NCBI GenBank assembly: GCA_963772515.1
Contig: CAVYXC010000004.1
Location: forward strand, 361,131 to 425,130
Source of the DNA: JAFAHD01 sp963772515
Lineage (GTDB): Bacteria > Vulcanimicrobiota > Vulcanimicrobiia > Eremiobacterales > Eremiobacteraceae
DNA: 64,000 nucleotides
Direction of reading: 5' to 3'
Of this stretch, positions 57,201-64,000 are shown piece by piece. Both the position numbers and the translations under genes were made by a program. Positions within the stretch are counted from its first letter, which is position 1. Every line of letters begins with the position of its first letter. Under the pieces are notes generated by a model. The model was not told where the DNA came from and did not search any database. It saw only the letters and a list, made by a program, of their open reading frames with translations.

Positions 57201-57953
57201 GACGGCGGCAACAACGCGCTGCCGACCGAAGTGGGCGGCGTCGCCAACCCGTACTACAACGCACCAGCACAAGGGCTGCTTAGCTCGACCGCACAGTACG
57301 CGCCGTACTCCATCGTTCCCGTCGGCGTACAGCTGTCGTCGCTGAGCTACGTGGTGCCGCACGTCGTGACGCTCATCGTCCAGTACAAGAAGGACAAGTG
57401 GGCGTTCGTTCCGTCGTTCCAGTTCCACGGCGGACAGAAGTACGGCGCCCCCGAGACGACGTACGGCTTCGATCCGAGCAGCTGCACGGCGGCGTTGGCG
57501 AACCCGGTCACGGGCGACCCGCGCTATCCGTACGGCGGCAGCGGCACAGCGGCCGACGCGACGAGCTGCACGGGTTCGCTGGTCGTCCCCGATCCGTACA
57601 CCGGCAAATTCGATCAACCCGGTGCATTCACTGAGCCGAACCAGTACAGCTTGCACATGGGCATCTCATATGCCGCGACGCCTCGGGTCTCGTATCAGCT
57701 CAACCTGGCGAACATCGTCAACTACTGCAGTGGCGGATCTAAGGAGCCCTGGATCTTGAACGACAACCACTGGTGCCTGTATAGCAATAGCGCCGGGTTC
57801 TTCCCGCCGGTGGGCAACTTCTACAATCCCGGGGATACGATCCAACCGCAGTTCAAGTATCCCTACTTCGTCAACGCGACAGGCGACAACGGCACGACCT
57901 ATGGCGTGGTCGTTCCGTTCAACGCCACCTTCAACATCCAGATCAAGATGTAA
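54225..57953 (+). CDS. TonB-dependent receptor with carboxypeptidase-regulatory-like domain (receptor 2)
   Basis: A 1242-residue outer-membrane receptor, the largest gene here. The signal peptide (about 1-24) is followed by a carboxypeptidase-regulatory-like domain (SLNGTVLQEQTHAPVAQAKV). A plug with VNIRGGDYDQVGYEFDGVPVN comes next, then a long barrel rich in Gly, Asn and Tyr. The terminal residues are FNIQIKM, not aromatic. It is clearly related to receptor 1 at 14919-18161 in signal, plug and barrel start. A strong terminator follows. The ligand is unknown; the AraC regulator just upstream may control it. Confidence 0.9.
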   Translation: MKGLLKFAFLTIVVLLVQGTWALAGVTGSLNGTVLQEQTHAPVAQAKVTASSASQTSSTTTDNGGHFGFVSLVPDTYSVTVAKEGTIETFVQRGVTVLADQVQQLTLVVRPSIKTLATVTTRGSTDLVKPGTTANVYSVNAAAQARSAVLGGGGGANQGYSAIAALPGAYVPPGQSGWFQVVNIRGGDYDQVGYEFDGVPVNRSFDNYASSNLSAIGQQELQLYTGAAPATAEGQGLAGYINQVIKSGTYPGYANVDLGIGGPNLYNKASFEVGGATPNRNFSYYVGVGIANQSPRYYDENNGASQNSTYGLVYDMAPSATVGGTCGTDAVPSNYVKCYANTANSILGQPVGPGGYYLGSMNILTPKNEQDHENVFNFHFGIPHKNDSGKDDIQLLYDTFQLYTNFYNNPNDWGGGPSFFSHNPGTVEGPGQPLYFSGAQYMTPVGTLFTSAAPGQVNNVVPYAYPNEGNAFLNNSFTGTNIPGNSYEGYSNGLSIYKLQYQHNIGTSSYLRVYGYIDYSWWFIQDPMGAYNLDFALAPDYELSTHTRGASANYVNQLSPKNLLNIEGTYSTASTVRDNNTQMFDTLSGARGDVAQLVSATNPTSGICYNVANPGVPASCLKASANAGPLDANYLTLGNLTCGANCLGSIGNFFGPGVGIPAPSATACGGPCAWYVSENGPYATYNTVTPRFWGVSAQDTWKPNDRLNFNIGVRDDIYTFVYTPTGTGTRPYWFNAWNAVSCVNPLFNGGNPIDETSPGGGLTPQVAGTPCSALGAGFTQATLTDTTANGGQITYNELEPRFGGTYSFSTNDVLRFSAGRYSEPANAAFQQYDSLDQDLPEHLLGSLFYKYGFTSPNHVVSPSISYNYDLSWEHQFANTQTSLVLTPFLRKTNNQVQQIYISPQTAFVSGLNVGNETNLGLEFLANMGNFNNNGFAGQLAYTYTHSYVTYNPLPTGQSVLGQDNIDIQHYNSFTSACVGAVASSSPTSMCGTDGGNNALPTEVGGVANPYYNAPAQGLLSSTAQYAPYSIVPVGVQLSSLSYVVPHVVTLIVQYKKDKWAFVPSFQFHGGQKYGAPETTYGFDPSSCTAALANPVTGDPRYPYGGSGTAADATSCTGSLVVPDPYTGKFDQPGAFTEPNQYSLHMGISYAATPRVSYQLNLANIVNYCSGGSKEPWILNDNHWCLYSNSAGFFPPVGNFYNPGDTIQPQFKYPYFVNATGDNGTTYGVVVPFNATFNIQIKM

Positions 57954-57976
57954 CGCTCCGGTCTGGAAATCAATGA

Positions 57977-58013
57977 GGCCGGCGGCTCTGCGTGCCGCCG
58001 GTCTCTCTTTTTT
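57977..58013 (+). terminator. Rho-independent terminator after receptor 2
   Basis: A stem of GCCGGCGGC / GCCGCCGGT (57978-57986 and 57994-58002) with a short loop, followed by CTCTCTTTTTTC. It lies 25 bases after the receptor stop. Confidence 0.85.
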
Positions 58014-58027
58014 CGCCCGGCTGTGCT

Positions 58028-58080
58028 CGGAGAGGAAGGAACGGACACGCGTCAGAACGCGTGAAACCCTGTTCACGCGA
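58028..58080. repeat. Direct repeat A, copy 1
   Basis: A sequence starting CGGAGAGGAAGGAACG and containing a hairpin (GCGTGAA / TTCACGC). It recurs at 59229-59279 with a few changes. The two copies bracket a 1.15-kb segment with three small genes and the tRNA fragment. Each copy is followed by an AGCAGTCGCGAC motif, though at different distances. Confidence 0.75.
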
Positions 58081-58116
58081 TAGCAGTCGCGACACCGGAA
58101 ATAGGAAGTTTGTAGG

Positions 58117-58308
58117 ATGATCCGCGTTGGTGATCATGTCGTCGTGCGCGGCGAAGATGAGGAAGCAATCGTGACCGCAGTGCATCCCGACTCACAAGTA
58201 GAGATCGAGTACCTTCACGCATCGGCTAGCGGCGCGCGGCGCAAACGCTACGCCGCGGAGGCGCTTGAGGTCATCGAGGGCGGTCGCGGCGAGCGGTCAC
58301 AGGGTTGA
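58117..58308 (+). CDS. Small hypothetical protein
   Basis: A 63-residue protein (starting IRVGDHVVVRGEDEEAIVTAV) that looks like a small SH3/KOW-like beta-barrel, with VEIEYLHA and RRKRYAAEAL. Codons fit the neighbours. A GTAGG lies before ATG at 58117. No named family is certain. Confidence 0.5.
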   Translation: MIRVGDHVVVRGEDEEAIVTAVHPDSQVEIEYLHASASGARRKRYAAEALEVIEGGRGERSQG

Positions 58309-58329
58309 TTCCGTAGTTCAAGGGACTTC

Positions 58330-58734
58330 TTGGATAATTTCGGGTTCATGGATTCGTGGCCGGCGCGGGTGCGGTGGCTGCTTGTTCTTCCTGTCGCCGC
58401 GGCGTGTTACGGTCTGTCAATGGGGCTCTTTCTCGTCATGTTTAACATCGTCTGGCACCTCCGCGGTAGTTTCAATGGGCTCTTCGATGTGGTAGTGGCG
58501 ATCTGCAGCGCTGCGTTTGTATGGCTTAGCCTCGCGACCGCCCCGCGTTTCAAATTGCTGGTAGCACTGGTTCTCGCCCTTGTTCCTCTCGCCTATGCCC
58601 GTTCAGAGTACGCGGCTTATCCAGCTGGCGGGGTCGCTATAGCTGTCGGCGTCTTCCTCGCGTGGGGGCTAGCGCTCTGGGGCTATCTCCGGCGGCGTCG
58701 AGTCGCTTTGCCATCCCGAGCTTCAGATGCCTGA
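58330..58734 (+). CDS. Hypothetical four-helix membrane protein
   Basis: A 134-residue protein with four hydrophobic helices (about residues 16-38, 46-62, 68-85, 96-117) and a basic C-terminus (YLRRRRVALPSR). TTG at 58330, after an AAGGGA, is used; ATG at 58348 is the other possibility. It overlaps the next small membrane protein by eight bases, so they form a pair. The function is unknown. Confidence 0.55.
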   Translation: MDNFGFMDSWPARVRWLLVLPVAAACYGLSMGLFLVMFNIVWHLRGSFNGLFDVVVAICSAAFVWLSLATAPRFKLLVALVLALVPLAYARSEYAAYPAGGVAIAVGVFLAWGLALWGYLRRRRVALPSRASDA

Positions 58735-58957
58735 CAAGATCGGGATGCGCTGGCTCATCATCTTGACCGCGTGCGGACTCATACTGCTTGCGTTTGCTAC
58801 GGCTGCAGGGACACGCATCGGCAACTGGGAGATATGCGGATTTCATAATTACCCACTATGCACGGAGTGGAGGGTCGTTGCGTTCCTTGAGAGCTGTGCG
58901 GTTGTACTCATTGCCACCGGGGCTCTTATCGCCAACGAGCACCGTCCTGCGTCGTGA
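58727..58957 (+). CDS. Hypothetical two-helix membrane protein
   Basis: A 76-residue protein with two hydrophobic helices (about residues 9-27 and 50-69) and a Cys/Trp-rich connecting loop (WEICGFHNYPLCTEW). It overlaps the preceding small membrane protein gene. No family is recognised. Confidence 0.5.
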   Translation: MPDKIGMRWLIILTACGLILLAFATAAGTRIGNWEICGFHNYPLCTEWRVVAFLESCAVVLIATGALIANEHRPAS

Positions 58958-59058
58958 AGATGCCTTCACCGCGTTGGCTCGCCGTCGCTTCTCAGGCCTC
59001 GCAGGCGCGTCCTAGGGTGCCTAAGAAAACAGCACTTAGGGTCGCTCAGGAAAATAGT

Positions 59059-59095
59059 GCCGGCGTAGCTCAGGGGTAGAGCAGCGGTTTTGTAA
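59059..59095 (+). tRNA. Truncated tRNA-Thr (TGT), 5' half only
   Basis: The acceptor 5' strand GCCGGCG (59059-59065), the D-arm (GCTC / GAGC around AGGGGTA), the anticodon stem 5' strand GCGGT and the loop TTTGTAA are all present. The anticodon TGT is at 59091-59093. The sequence then continues TTCTCG instead of the expected stem partner, so the gene ends exactly after the anticodon loop. No 3' half is found nearby. This is a usual site for integrase recombination, so it may be a scar or an edge of a mobile island. Confidence 0.75.
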
Positions 59096-59103
59096 TTCTC
59101 GCA

Positions 59104-59137
59104 GGACGTGTCGTCGAGGGATGGCACGTCCTTTTTT
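59104..59137 (+). terminator. Terminator-like hairpin after the tRNA fragment
   Basis: Arms GGACGTG (59104-59110) and CACGTCC (59125-59131) with a 14-base loop, followed by TTTTTT. It lies nine bases after the tRNA fragment, so transcription through the fragment would end here. Confidence 0.65.
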
Positions 59138-59228
59138 CCTCGTGAGGATGCTGTAGAAGGTTGCTCAGGTCCGCGCGCTGACGCATCGTCCGTGACCACG
59201 GCGTGACCACGAAAGTCTCACGTTTCAG

Positions 59229-59279
59229 CGGAGAGGAAGGAACGAACATGCGACAGAACGCGTGAAACTGTTCACGCGA
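59229..59279. repeat. Direct repeat A, copy 2
   Basis: The second copy of the 51-53-base sequence at 58028-58080, with CGGAGAGGAAGGAACG and the GCGTGAA / TTCACGC hairpin. The loop is two bases shorter than in copy 1. Confidence 0.75.
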
Positions 59280-59381
59280 CCCCTCATTTCGAGCACCATC
59301 CGCAGTCCAAGATAAGCAGTCGCGACGCTCAGCGAGTTTGACTCACCCGCACAGCTCCGCGTGGTGCGCCCGAGGAACCTC

Positions 59382-59645
59382 ATGGGAAAATCGCGGTTTA
59401 AGAAAAGCGGAATGCCTCTCCCGATGCTGCTAGACTTGCGGAGCATCCTGGCTCGTAGACGCCCCGACTTGCTTCCAGCCATGGACAAAGAGCTCGATCC
59501 TAAAACCGGCGATGCGATCTGTGGCGCCATAACCGAGGAACTAGCGAATGTCGGGATTGGCGATGACGGGGAAATCAACAAGCGTGGTCTTGTGTTAGAT
59601 GACCTGATCGACCGCGTCGGCCGACTCTCCAACGAGCGAAAATAG
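59382..59645 (+). CDS. Small hypothetical protein
   Basis: An 87-residue protein starting GKSRFKKSGMPLPMLLDLRSI, with a highly basic N-terminus and an acidic C-terminal half (LDPKTGDAICGAITEEL). CGAGG lies six bases before ATG at 59382; GTG at 59361 is an alternative. Nothing identifies its function. It may belong to the mobile stretch. Confidence 0.5.
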   Translation: MGKSRFKKSGMPLPMLLDLRSILARRRPDLLPAMDKELDPKTGDAICGAITEELANVGIGDDGEINKRGLVLDDLIDRVGRLSNERK

Positions 59646-59648
59646 CCC

Positions 59649-59686
59649 GTCGGCCCCCTGGGCCGACCCGAATTTGGAACTTTGAC
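59649..59686. repeat. Direct repeat B, copy 1
   Basis: A hairpin GTCGGCC / GGCCGAC with loop CCCTG, followed by CCGAATTTGGAACTTTGAC. It recurs at 59921-59957. The two copies flank a short frame at 59701-59871. The hairpin follows the stop of the previous gene. Confidence 0.7.
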
Positions 59687-59700
59687 ACACCCGTGCGATC

Positions 59701-59871
59701 ATGAACAAAACCTGGACCCTCTTGGTCGTCGCTCTTATTTCATTGGGCGTCGCAATAACGGCTATTGGATTTCCTCGCACTTTAAAGAGGCTCACTGGTC
59801 GGACTGGCCTCAATGAGAAAATGGCACCCGACCTTTTCGTTCGCGCGTGGGGGTGGTTCTGGCGGTTATGA
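59701..59871 (+). CDS. Possible small membrane protein
   Basis: A 56-residue frame (MNKTWTLLVVALISLGVAI) with one hydrophobic N-terminal helix. After the middle, another frame reads VGVVLAVMTGFIVWAALYG and stops at 59906; this looks like a second helix. The gene may therefore have a one- or two-base shift near 59840. It is small and unsupported by family. Confidence 0.35.
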   Translation: MNKTWTLLVVALISLGVAITAIGFPRTLKRLTGRTGLNEKMAPDLFVRAWGWFWRL

Positions 59872-60207
59872 CTGGCTTTATCGTCTGGGCGGCATTGTAC
59901 GGTTAATCCGAGAAACCCCGGTCGGCCCCTAGGCCAGCCCGAATTCTGGACTTTGACCACCGCACGCGTCAGAGAAATTTTTCCCGATTCTTGCGAGCTT
60001 CTTGAGCCAATGGTCTTGAAACTTTGTTCGTCGGGTGTCGGATTGTCCGAGCACCAACCGAGAAAGCACTTCCTCCAGGCATTTGCGCTTCTGGCGGTCC
60101 CTATCACGTTTCCGCGTCGTGAAATCAGATATCGACCAAGGAGGAGGTGGGCCGCCCGAGAATCCCGACACCGGGGGATCGAGCACATGCAAAGTTAGGG
60201 GGTTCTT
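59872..60207. other. Stretch without a convincing gene; holds direct repeat B copy 2
   Basis: Direct repeat B copy 2 is at 59921-59957. Open frames on both strands here have poor codon use and no recognisable domain. One frame reads DQGGGGPPENPDTGGSSTC just before the next gene and could be a remnant of a small secreted protein. Confidence 0.5.
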
Positions 60208-60489
60208 ATGTCCCTTTCTAAACGCATAGCTACGATTTTGACTCTAGCAACAATCATTACAGCATCGTCGATCAGCGTAGTAAAGGCCGGCCCGCCTCCT
60301 AAAGGTGCAAACACAGGGAGCGACTGCCAGGTCACCATTTACGGGGTCGGCAACAGCTCTGGGGTAGTCTGCGACTATGTAACGATTACGGTCTGCACAA
60401 ACGGGGGGTCGTCCGTAAGTGGAAGATGGTCAACGATATGCCCCGGTGCTCCTTGTGGAGCTACCACTAATCCTCTTGAGTGTCCCTAG
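60208..60489 (+). CDS. Small secreted six-cysteine protein
   Basis: A 93-residue protein with a signal peptide (basic LSKR, then IATILTLATIITASSISVV, cut after VKA) and a mature part of about 66 residues. That part starts GPPPKGANTG and contains six Cys (DCQ, VCD, VCT, ICP, PCG, ECP), an even number consistent with disulfide bonds. AGGGGG lies before ATG at 60208. The next two genes encode another exported protein and an outer-membrane receptor. No known family is recognised; a secreted peptide or ligand role is only a guess. Confidence 0.6.
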   Translation: MSLSKRIATILTLATIITASSISVVKAGPPPKGANTGSDCQVTIYGVGNSSGVVCDYVTITVCTNGGSSVSGRWSTICPGAPCGATTNPLECP

Positions 60490-61229
60490 TGCTCTCGCGT
60501 CTTTTCTTCGCGGGGCTTCTGGCATGCACGCTTTTAGCGAGTAGTCGGAGCGTCGTCGCGTCAGACCAGGTAGCTGTCCCGTCAAGCCTGATCTTCCTTT
60601 CGCCATCGCTCAGTGCGGCCCAACAATATACTTGGGAGTTTGTCCACACGCGCGAAGGTCAGATCATCCGGGCGAAAATAGCGTGTACTGTTCAGCAGGA
60701 ATCGGCCACCGGGTACAGGTTGCAACCGGAGCTTACTGTCGGGAAGAGTGCCCCCGAAAAGAGACCGCTCTACGACTACAAGAACGGAGTCGCTTTTGGC
60801 GCCGGGGACGAGGCGCTTCGTCATACGGCAGTCTGCCCATTCTACTATACTGCGGACTTTGGCGTTCCGCCGGATAACGTGAGTGTCGGAACGACGTGGC
60901 AGTATGACACGCCGGCGTCATATCAAAGCGATCTGATAGCAAATGCCCACGTGACCGCGACCATCACCAGCCTTGACCCAATCACGAAAGAGGCAAAGAT
61001 TCATGTCGTCTTCTCTGGGAGTGGGCCGTTCACCGACCCAGAGAATACCGGTCATCCGGTTACTCAGAATGGGAAAGGAACTGTAGACCTCGACATCATC
61101 AACGGAGGCGTAATCAAGGAGCGGCTCTTCAAAGTTCACGATAACGTTGGTCTCGCCGGGACGACAATGGACGAGGATATCACGGTTCATATTACCTTCA
61201 CTGGCGTTAGTGAGGTAAACAACCAGTAA
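60489..61229 (+). CDS. Secreted hypothetical protein
   Basis: A 246-residue exported protein with a signal peptide (LSRLFFAGLLACTLLASSRS) and a beta-rich mature region. GTG at 60489, overlapping the stop of the Cys-rich gene, is used; GTG at 60480 is possible. Segments such as YTWEFVHTREGQ, VGTTWQYDTPAS and VHVTATITSLDP-like strands suggest a beta-sandwich. Adjacent codon use is less GC-rich than in the 5-45 kb region. No known family is identified. Confidence 0.6.
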   Translation: MLSRLFFAGLLACTLLASSRSVVASDQVAVPSSLIFLSPSLSAAQQYTWEFVHTREGQIIRAKIACTVQQESATGYRLQPELTVGKSAPEKRPLYDYKNGVAFGAGDEALRHTAVCPFYYTADFGVPPDNVSVGTTWQYDTPASYQSDLIANAHVTATITSLDPITKEAKIHVVFSGSGPFTDPENTGHPVTQNGKGTVDLDIINGGVIKERLFKVHDNVGLAGTTMDEDITVHITFTGVSEVNNQ

Positions 61230-61248
61230 GTCCGCCAGGCGGCACAAC

Positions 61249-63613
61249 TTGAGGATTAGTAAGCGTTTCGGACTTGTTCTTCTACAGCTCATGGGGGGGG
61301 TGGTTTCTTCCTTCCTTCTGTGTCACTCCGCCTTCGCGGATTCAGCGGGCGCGCTAGACGTTATTGTGACGTCGACAGAAAATCACTCGCCCATCGCGGA
61401 AGCACACGTGTTTCTCCTGGGTTGGAGCAGCTCCACGACCAAAGGGTTGGTGACCGACCGATATGGTCGCATCCAGATAGGCGATGTTGAACCTGGCACA
61501 TATCGACTAATTGTAAGATCTTCAGGATATGCCGACGCCCGACAAGACATATCTGTGCGTGACAGCGCAGTTACCTCAGTCAATGTTCAGCTCGCGCGAA
61601 TGCTAAAGACGCTCGCCGTGGTTCGAGCTAACAGCACCATGACCGAGGCCTCGACGGTCACCCTTACTGATCGCTCGGCCGAGCGAAAGCTATCGAGCAA
61701 CCTAATCAGTGCGATTAACCTTTTGGCCGGCGCAAATGTTAGCCTAAGCGCGGACGGACAGTTTAATGCAGTCTCGATTCGTGGCCACGATCCGACTGCC
61801 ACGGGATACAATGTCGGCGGCCTAAGAGTCGGCGGATCGGTCGCGCAATATGCCTTCGATCCGGATATGCTCAACAGTGCGCAAATCGACTTGCAACACG
61901 AGCAAGTAGCGTTGCTCTTGAAGGGGCCATCAAGTGACCCTACTTATAGTGTCGATCAACTAGCCGGTGGCTTCGAATCTTCTCGGCTCAGCATGATGGT
62001 TCAGGACACCAGCGGAGCAACCGGCTTTGTATTAGCCCACGTGAATCGAGATGGGGTGAGCGCACTTAACGGAGCGAGCTATCTAGACGAAAGCGGTTTG
62101 AGCTATGCGCATTTAGGTACATACCACGCGCAGAGCTCCATGGCCAGAGTGGTGGCGCCACTCTCGCCCGATTGGCGAGCTTCTTTTGAGTATTTAAGCT
62201 CTTACGGGACGACGGCCCAGCTTCCTGACATTTGGTCCGGGCCAGTTCCCGAAGGGTTTGGCCCTGGGAACTTTCTCTATCGCGACAACCACACATTTGG
62301 CTTTTCAATTAACGGTACGGTGGGCCCATGGCTAGTCAGCGCGGACCTGGGAACGATTCGATGGAAGAATACGACCGATGATCAATCGCGCATCGTCGCG
62401 CTTGCGCCGCTTCCAAGCGTCTCGGTGTTCTACGGTTACGCCAATCCATTCTCGATGGTCCTAACGCGCTCGATCACCGCGGATCATGGATATACTATCC
62501 TGCTCAACGACTACGTATACCATTCGCAAACGGCATCGAACTCTTCGCAAAGTTTCGGGGGCGACCTATTTGGGACAACGCAAAGAGATGCTTCGCTGGA
62601 GATGCGGGATGAGCGTCAATATCCTCCGCGCCGCCTATCTTTAACCTCGGATATCAGCCTTTTAACCACATGGACGACAACTTGGCGACCGCAGGTAGAC
62701 GAAACACTTCACGCGCGTCGGGGCGCCACGACCTGGACCGTCGAAGGGGCATACGGCGCAGTTCAATCTTATGGGATTGCTCAGCAGCCATTTGATGACC
62801 CCGCCTCGGCGACGTTTGACTGCAACCATGATTACATCATCGCCCACGCCCCGGGAGACACGAATTCAGATCTTAATGCGGCATCGCTTAGTCTGGGGTT
62901 CTCGCAGACCTTGCGGCACGCGTCGATTTCTGCTACGGCCTACAGCGAGGTCGATACAAACGCTCTTATCTCGACGGCGCTGGTTCCGGCAGGTTACCAA
63001 TGAGCCGACAGGATTCATCCCTCCGGGATACCTTCAGGCTCTGGCTGCCGGCTACGCGAGTTACGGGGGCTGCCAGGCGAGCGAGTCAGCGCCTTCCATC
63101 CTGTTACAGCAGTCGGTCGGTGGCCTAGAAATAGGCTATCAGGGTATTGATATGAGGTCGCGTTGGGACGTCGCTCCGGGGATTGTATTAACCGGCTCGC
63201 TGGCACTGACGCGTGCCGTGCTCCAGGCGTATGACCAAAGACTCAAATCTTCGGTCTCGCCGTACATTGGCGGTCAACAACTACCAAATGTTCCTGCGCA
63301 AGAACTGTCTCTTACCGAGGACTGGGGATGGAGAGACGGCAGAACTGAGCTCCTCGCGAATCAGCTAGCCTTATCTGGGAATAACGAACAGAATCTCCCA
63401 CCCTACATTCTGCTCACTGCCGGCGTAGAGCGCCGATTGTCCGATGCGGCCATGATCACGATCGTCGCGACAAATGTCACGCACGAGTACACGGGCCTCT
63501 TTATTTCCTCTGCCAATGCGATACCATTGGCGACTCGGGGAGGCAATCTTCCGACCCTTGCAGTTCCTTTGCCTCAGGCCCGCTTAACGGCCGACCTTAG
63601 ATTTCACTGGTGA
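61249..63613 (+). pseudogene. TonB-dependent receptor with carboxypeptidase-regulatory-like domain, frameshifted (receptor 3)
   Basis: A signal peptide and regulatory-like domain (LDVIVTSTENHSPIAEAHV) precede a plug-like region with VSIRGHDPTATGYNVGGLRV. The barrel runs to ALVPAGYQ and a stop at 63001-63003. In the frame one base on, sequence continues NEPTGFIPPGYLQALAAGY to the end FHW, whose terminal aromatic residue is normal for an outer-membrane barrel. Together they make about 787 residues, so one base is in excess near 62990-63005. TTG at 61249 starts it. It is shorter and only distantly like receptors 1 and 2. Confidence 0.75.
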
Positions 63614-64000
63614 GCCGAGACGGAGGGAGGCGCCAAGGGATGCGTTGCGTGGCTTACGCTGATAAAAACCAAGGCATCAAAGGCGTCCGTCAAGCGGATG
63701 CGAGCCTCGCTAGGATCGCCGACGTAATAGAGACCGCCGATCATCCGAATAGGCCGCGGCGAGTCGAGCCAGCGGCCAAGCGTTGAATCAGCGGCGATAT
63801 CACGGAGGGTCAACGCGAGCGCTGACGGACCAGCCAATCGCAGAACCGATTCGCTTGTGCCCGGACTAGCGGATTCAACGTTGAGGGCCTCGACCGACAA
63901 ACCAAGCCGATTATCCCGGACAGGGACAGCTAGAATCTGGCCGCGATCGAAGGTGGAGGCGATTACAAATAGCGATCTGCCGTACCACTGGCGAAGATAC
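63604..64000 (-). CDS. C-terminal part of an unidentified protein (partial at right edge)
   Basis: A minus-strand frame enters from the right edge with no stop and ends at 63604, overlapping the end of receptor 3 by ten bases. It reads LRQWYGRSLFVIASTFDRG near the edge and later GGLYYVGDPSEARI. The frame is about 131 codons long. The open frame and codon use support a real gene. No domain is recognised. Confidence 0.5.
   Translation of the reverse strand, partial: YLRQWYGRSLFVIASTFDRGQILAVPVRDNRLGLSVEALNVESASPGTSESVLRLAGPSALALTLRDIAADSTLGRWLDSPRPIRMIGGLYYVGDPSEARIRLTDAFDALVFISVSHATHPLAPPSVSAHQ

Larger units (their letters stand above)
58958..59381. other. Gene-poor stretch with tRNA fragment, terminator and repeat
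   Basis: No coding frame with normal codon use is seen here. The stretch holds two imperfect 21-22-base units (59015-59035 and 59039-59060, each GGGT...AAAA...), the truncated tRNA-Thr, a terminator hairpin and copy 2 of direct repeat A. Confidence 0.6.

Noticed and set aside
59091..59380. A group I intron interrupting tRNA-Thr at the anticodon loop
   Set aside because: No 3' exon (T-arm or acceptor complement of GCCGGCG) was found downstream in this window, and no intron core is apparent.
59595..60188. A 197-codon minus-strand frame in the right-hand stretch
   Set aside because: Its residues are low in recognisable structure, it covers both copies of direct repeat B, and it opposes the frames at 59382 and 59701. 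There is no ribosome-binding site or family.
59953..60198. An 81-codon plus-strand frame before the Cys-rich secreted protein
   Set aside because: No domain, poor codon use and a very basic end; probably chance.

Overview
The window is GC-rich, densely packed bacterial chromosome. No rRNA, CRISPR array, transposase or integrase is visible. TonB-dependent receptors with N-terminal carboxypeptidase-regulatory-like domains imply an outer membrane. Several housekeeping blocks nevertheless keep the gene order of Bacillus and Clostridia: cmk-plsC-ispH; PASTA protein-rpe-thiL-rpmB-fakA-plsX; and yacL-ispD-ispF-gltX-cysE-cysS-rlmB-sigH. A diderm with this order fits a Terrabacteria lineage such as Candidatus Eremiobacterota (WPS-2). 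That assignment is inference and was not tested by phylogeny.

Layout. 0.1-2 kb: a small membrane protein and a phosphofructokinase with PPi-type residues. 2-5 kb (minus strand): ftcD-hutI, a second small membrane protein and an RsbW-like ATPase. 5.2-10.5 kb (plus): leucine catabolism genes in the order liuB-liuC-liuD-liuE. 10.5-18.9 kb: a pirin, a large secreted BNR/sortilin-like protein, a TonB-dependent receptor with a CRP-like site upstream, and a YcxB-like protein. 18.9-22 kb (minus): hutU and hutH. With ftcD and hutI these give histidine to glutamate in full. 22.2-30.3 kb: cmk, plsC, ispH, a prenyl synthase, an unusually long double GT-C glycosyltransferase, a GT2 polyprenyl-phosphate glycosyltransferase and yebC. 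30.3-38.5 kb: the PASTA-to-fakB block (fatty acid activation and phospholipid initiation), a cupin and hemW. 38.5-46.7 kb: the yacL-to-sigH block, with a perfectly spaced sigma-70-type promoter before sigH and a strong terminator after it. 46.8-54 kb: an SPFH protein, a TPR protein, a third small membrane protein, exported proteins and an AraC regulator. 54.2-58 kb: a second large TonB-dependent receptor, ending in a terminator.

From about 58 kb the character changes. Genes are short, hypothetical and often exported, third codon positions are less GC-rich, and two pairs of direct repeats occur. A tRNA-Thr(TGT) gene is cut exactly after its anticodon loop. The stretch also holds a tiny Cys-rich secreted protein, a second secreted protein and a third TonB-dependent receptor broken by a frameshift. 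This looks like an accessory island or a recombination-prone stretch.

The most unusual signal is a dispersed palindromic element with a 20-bp core (9-bp arms, 2-nt centre) preceded by ATGGAG. It occurs between genes and also in frame inside hutI, gltX and cysS. The copy in cysS has matching changes in both arms, so the palindrome is kept. This resembles, by analogy only, the protein-coding palindromic elements of Rickettsia. Two 1-nt frameshifts (cysS and the third receptor) may be real or sequence errors.
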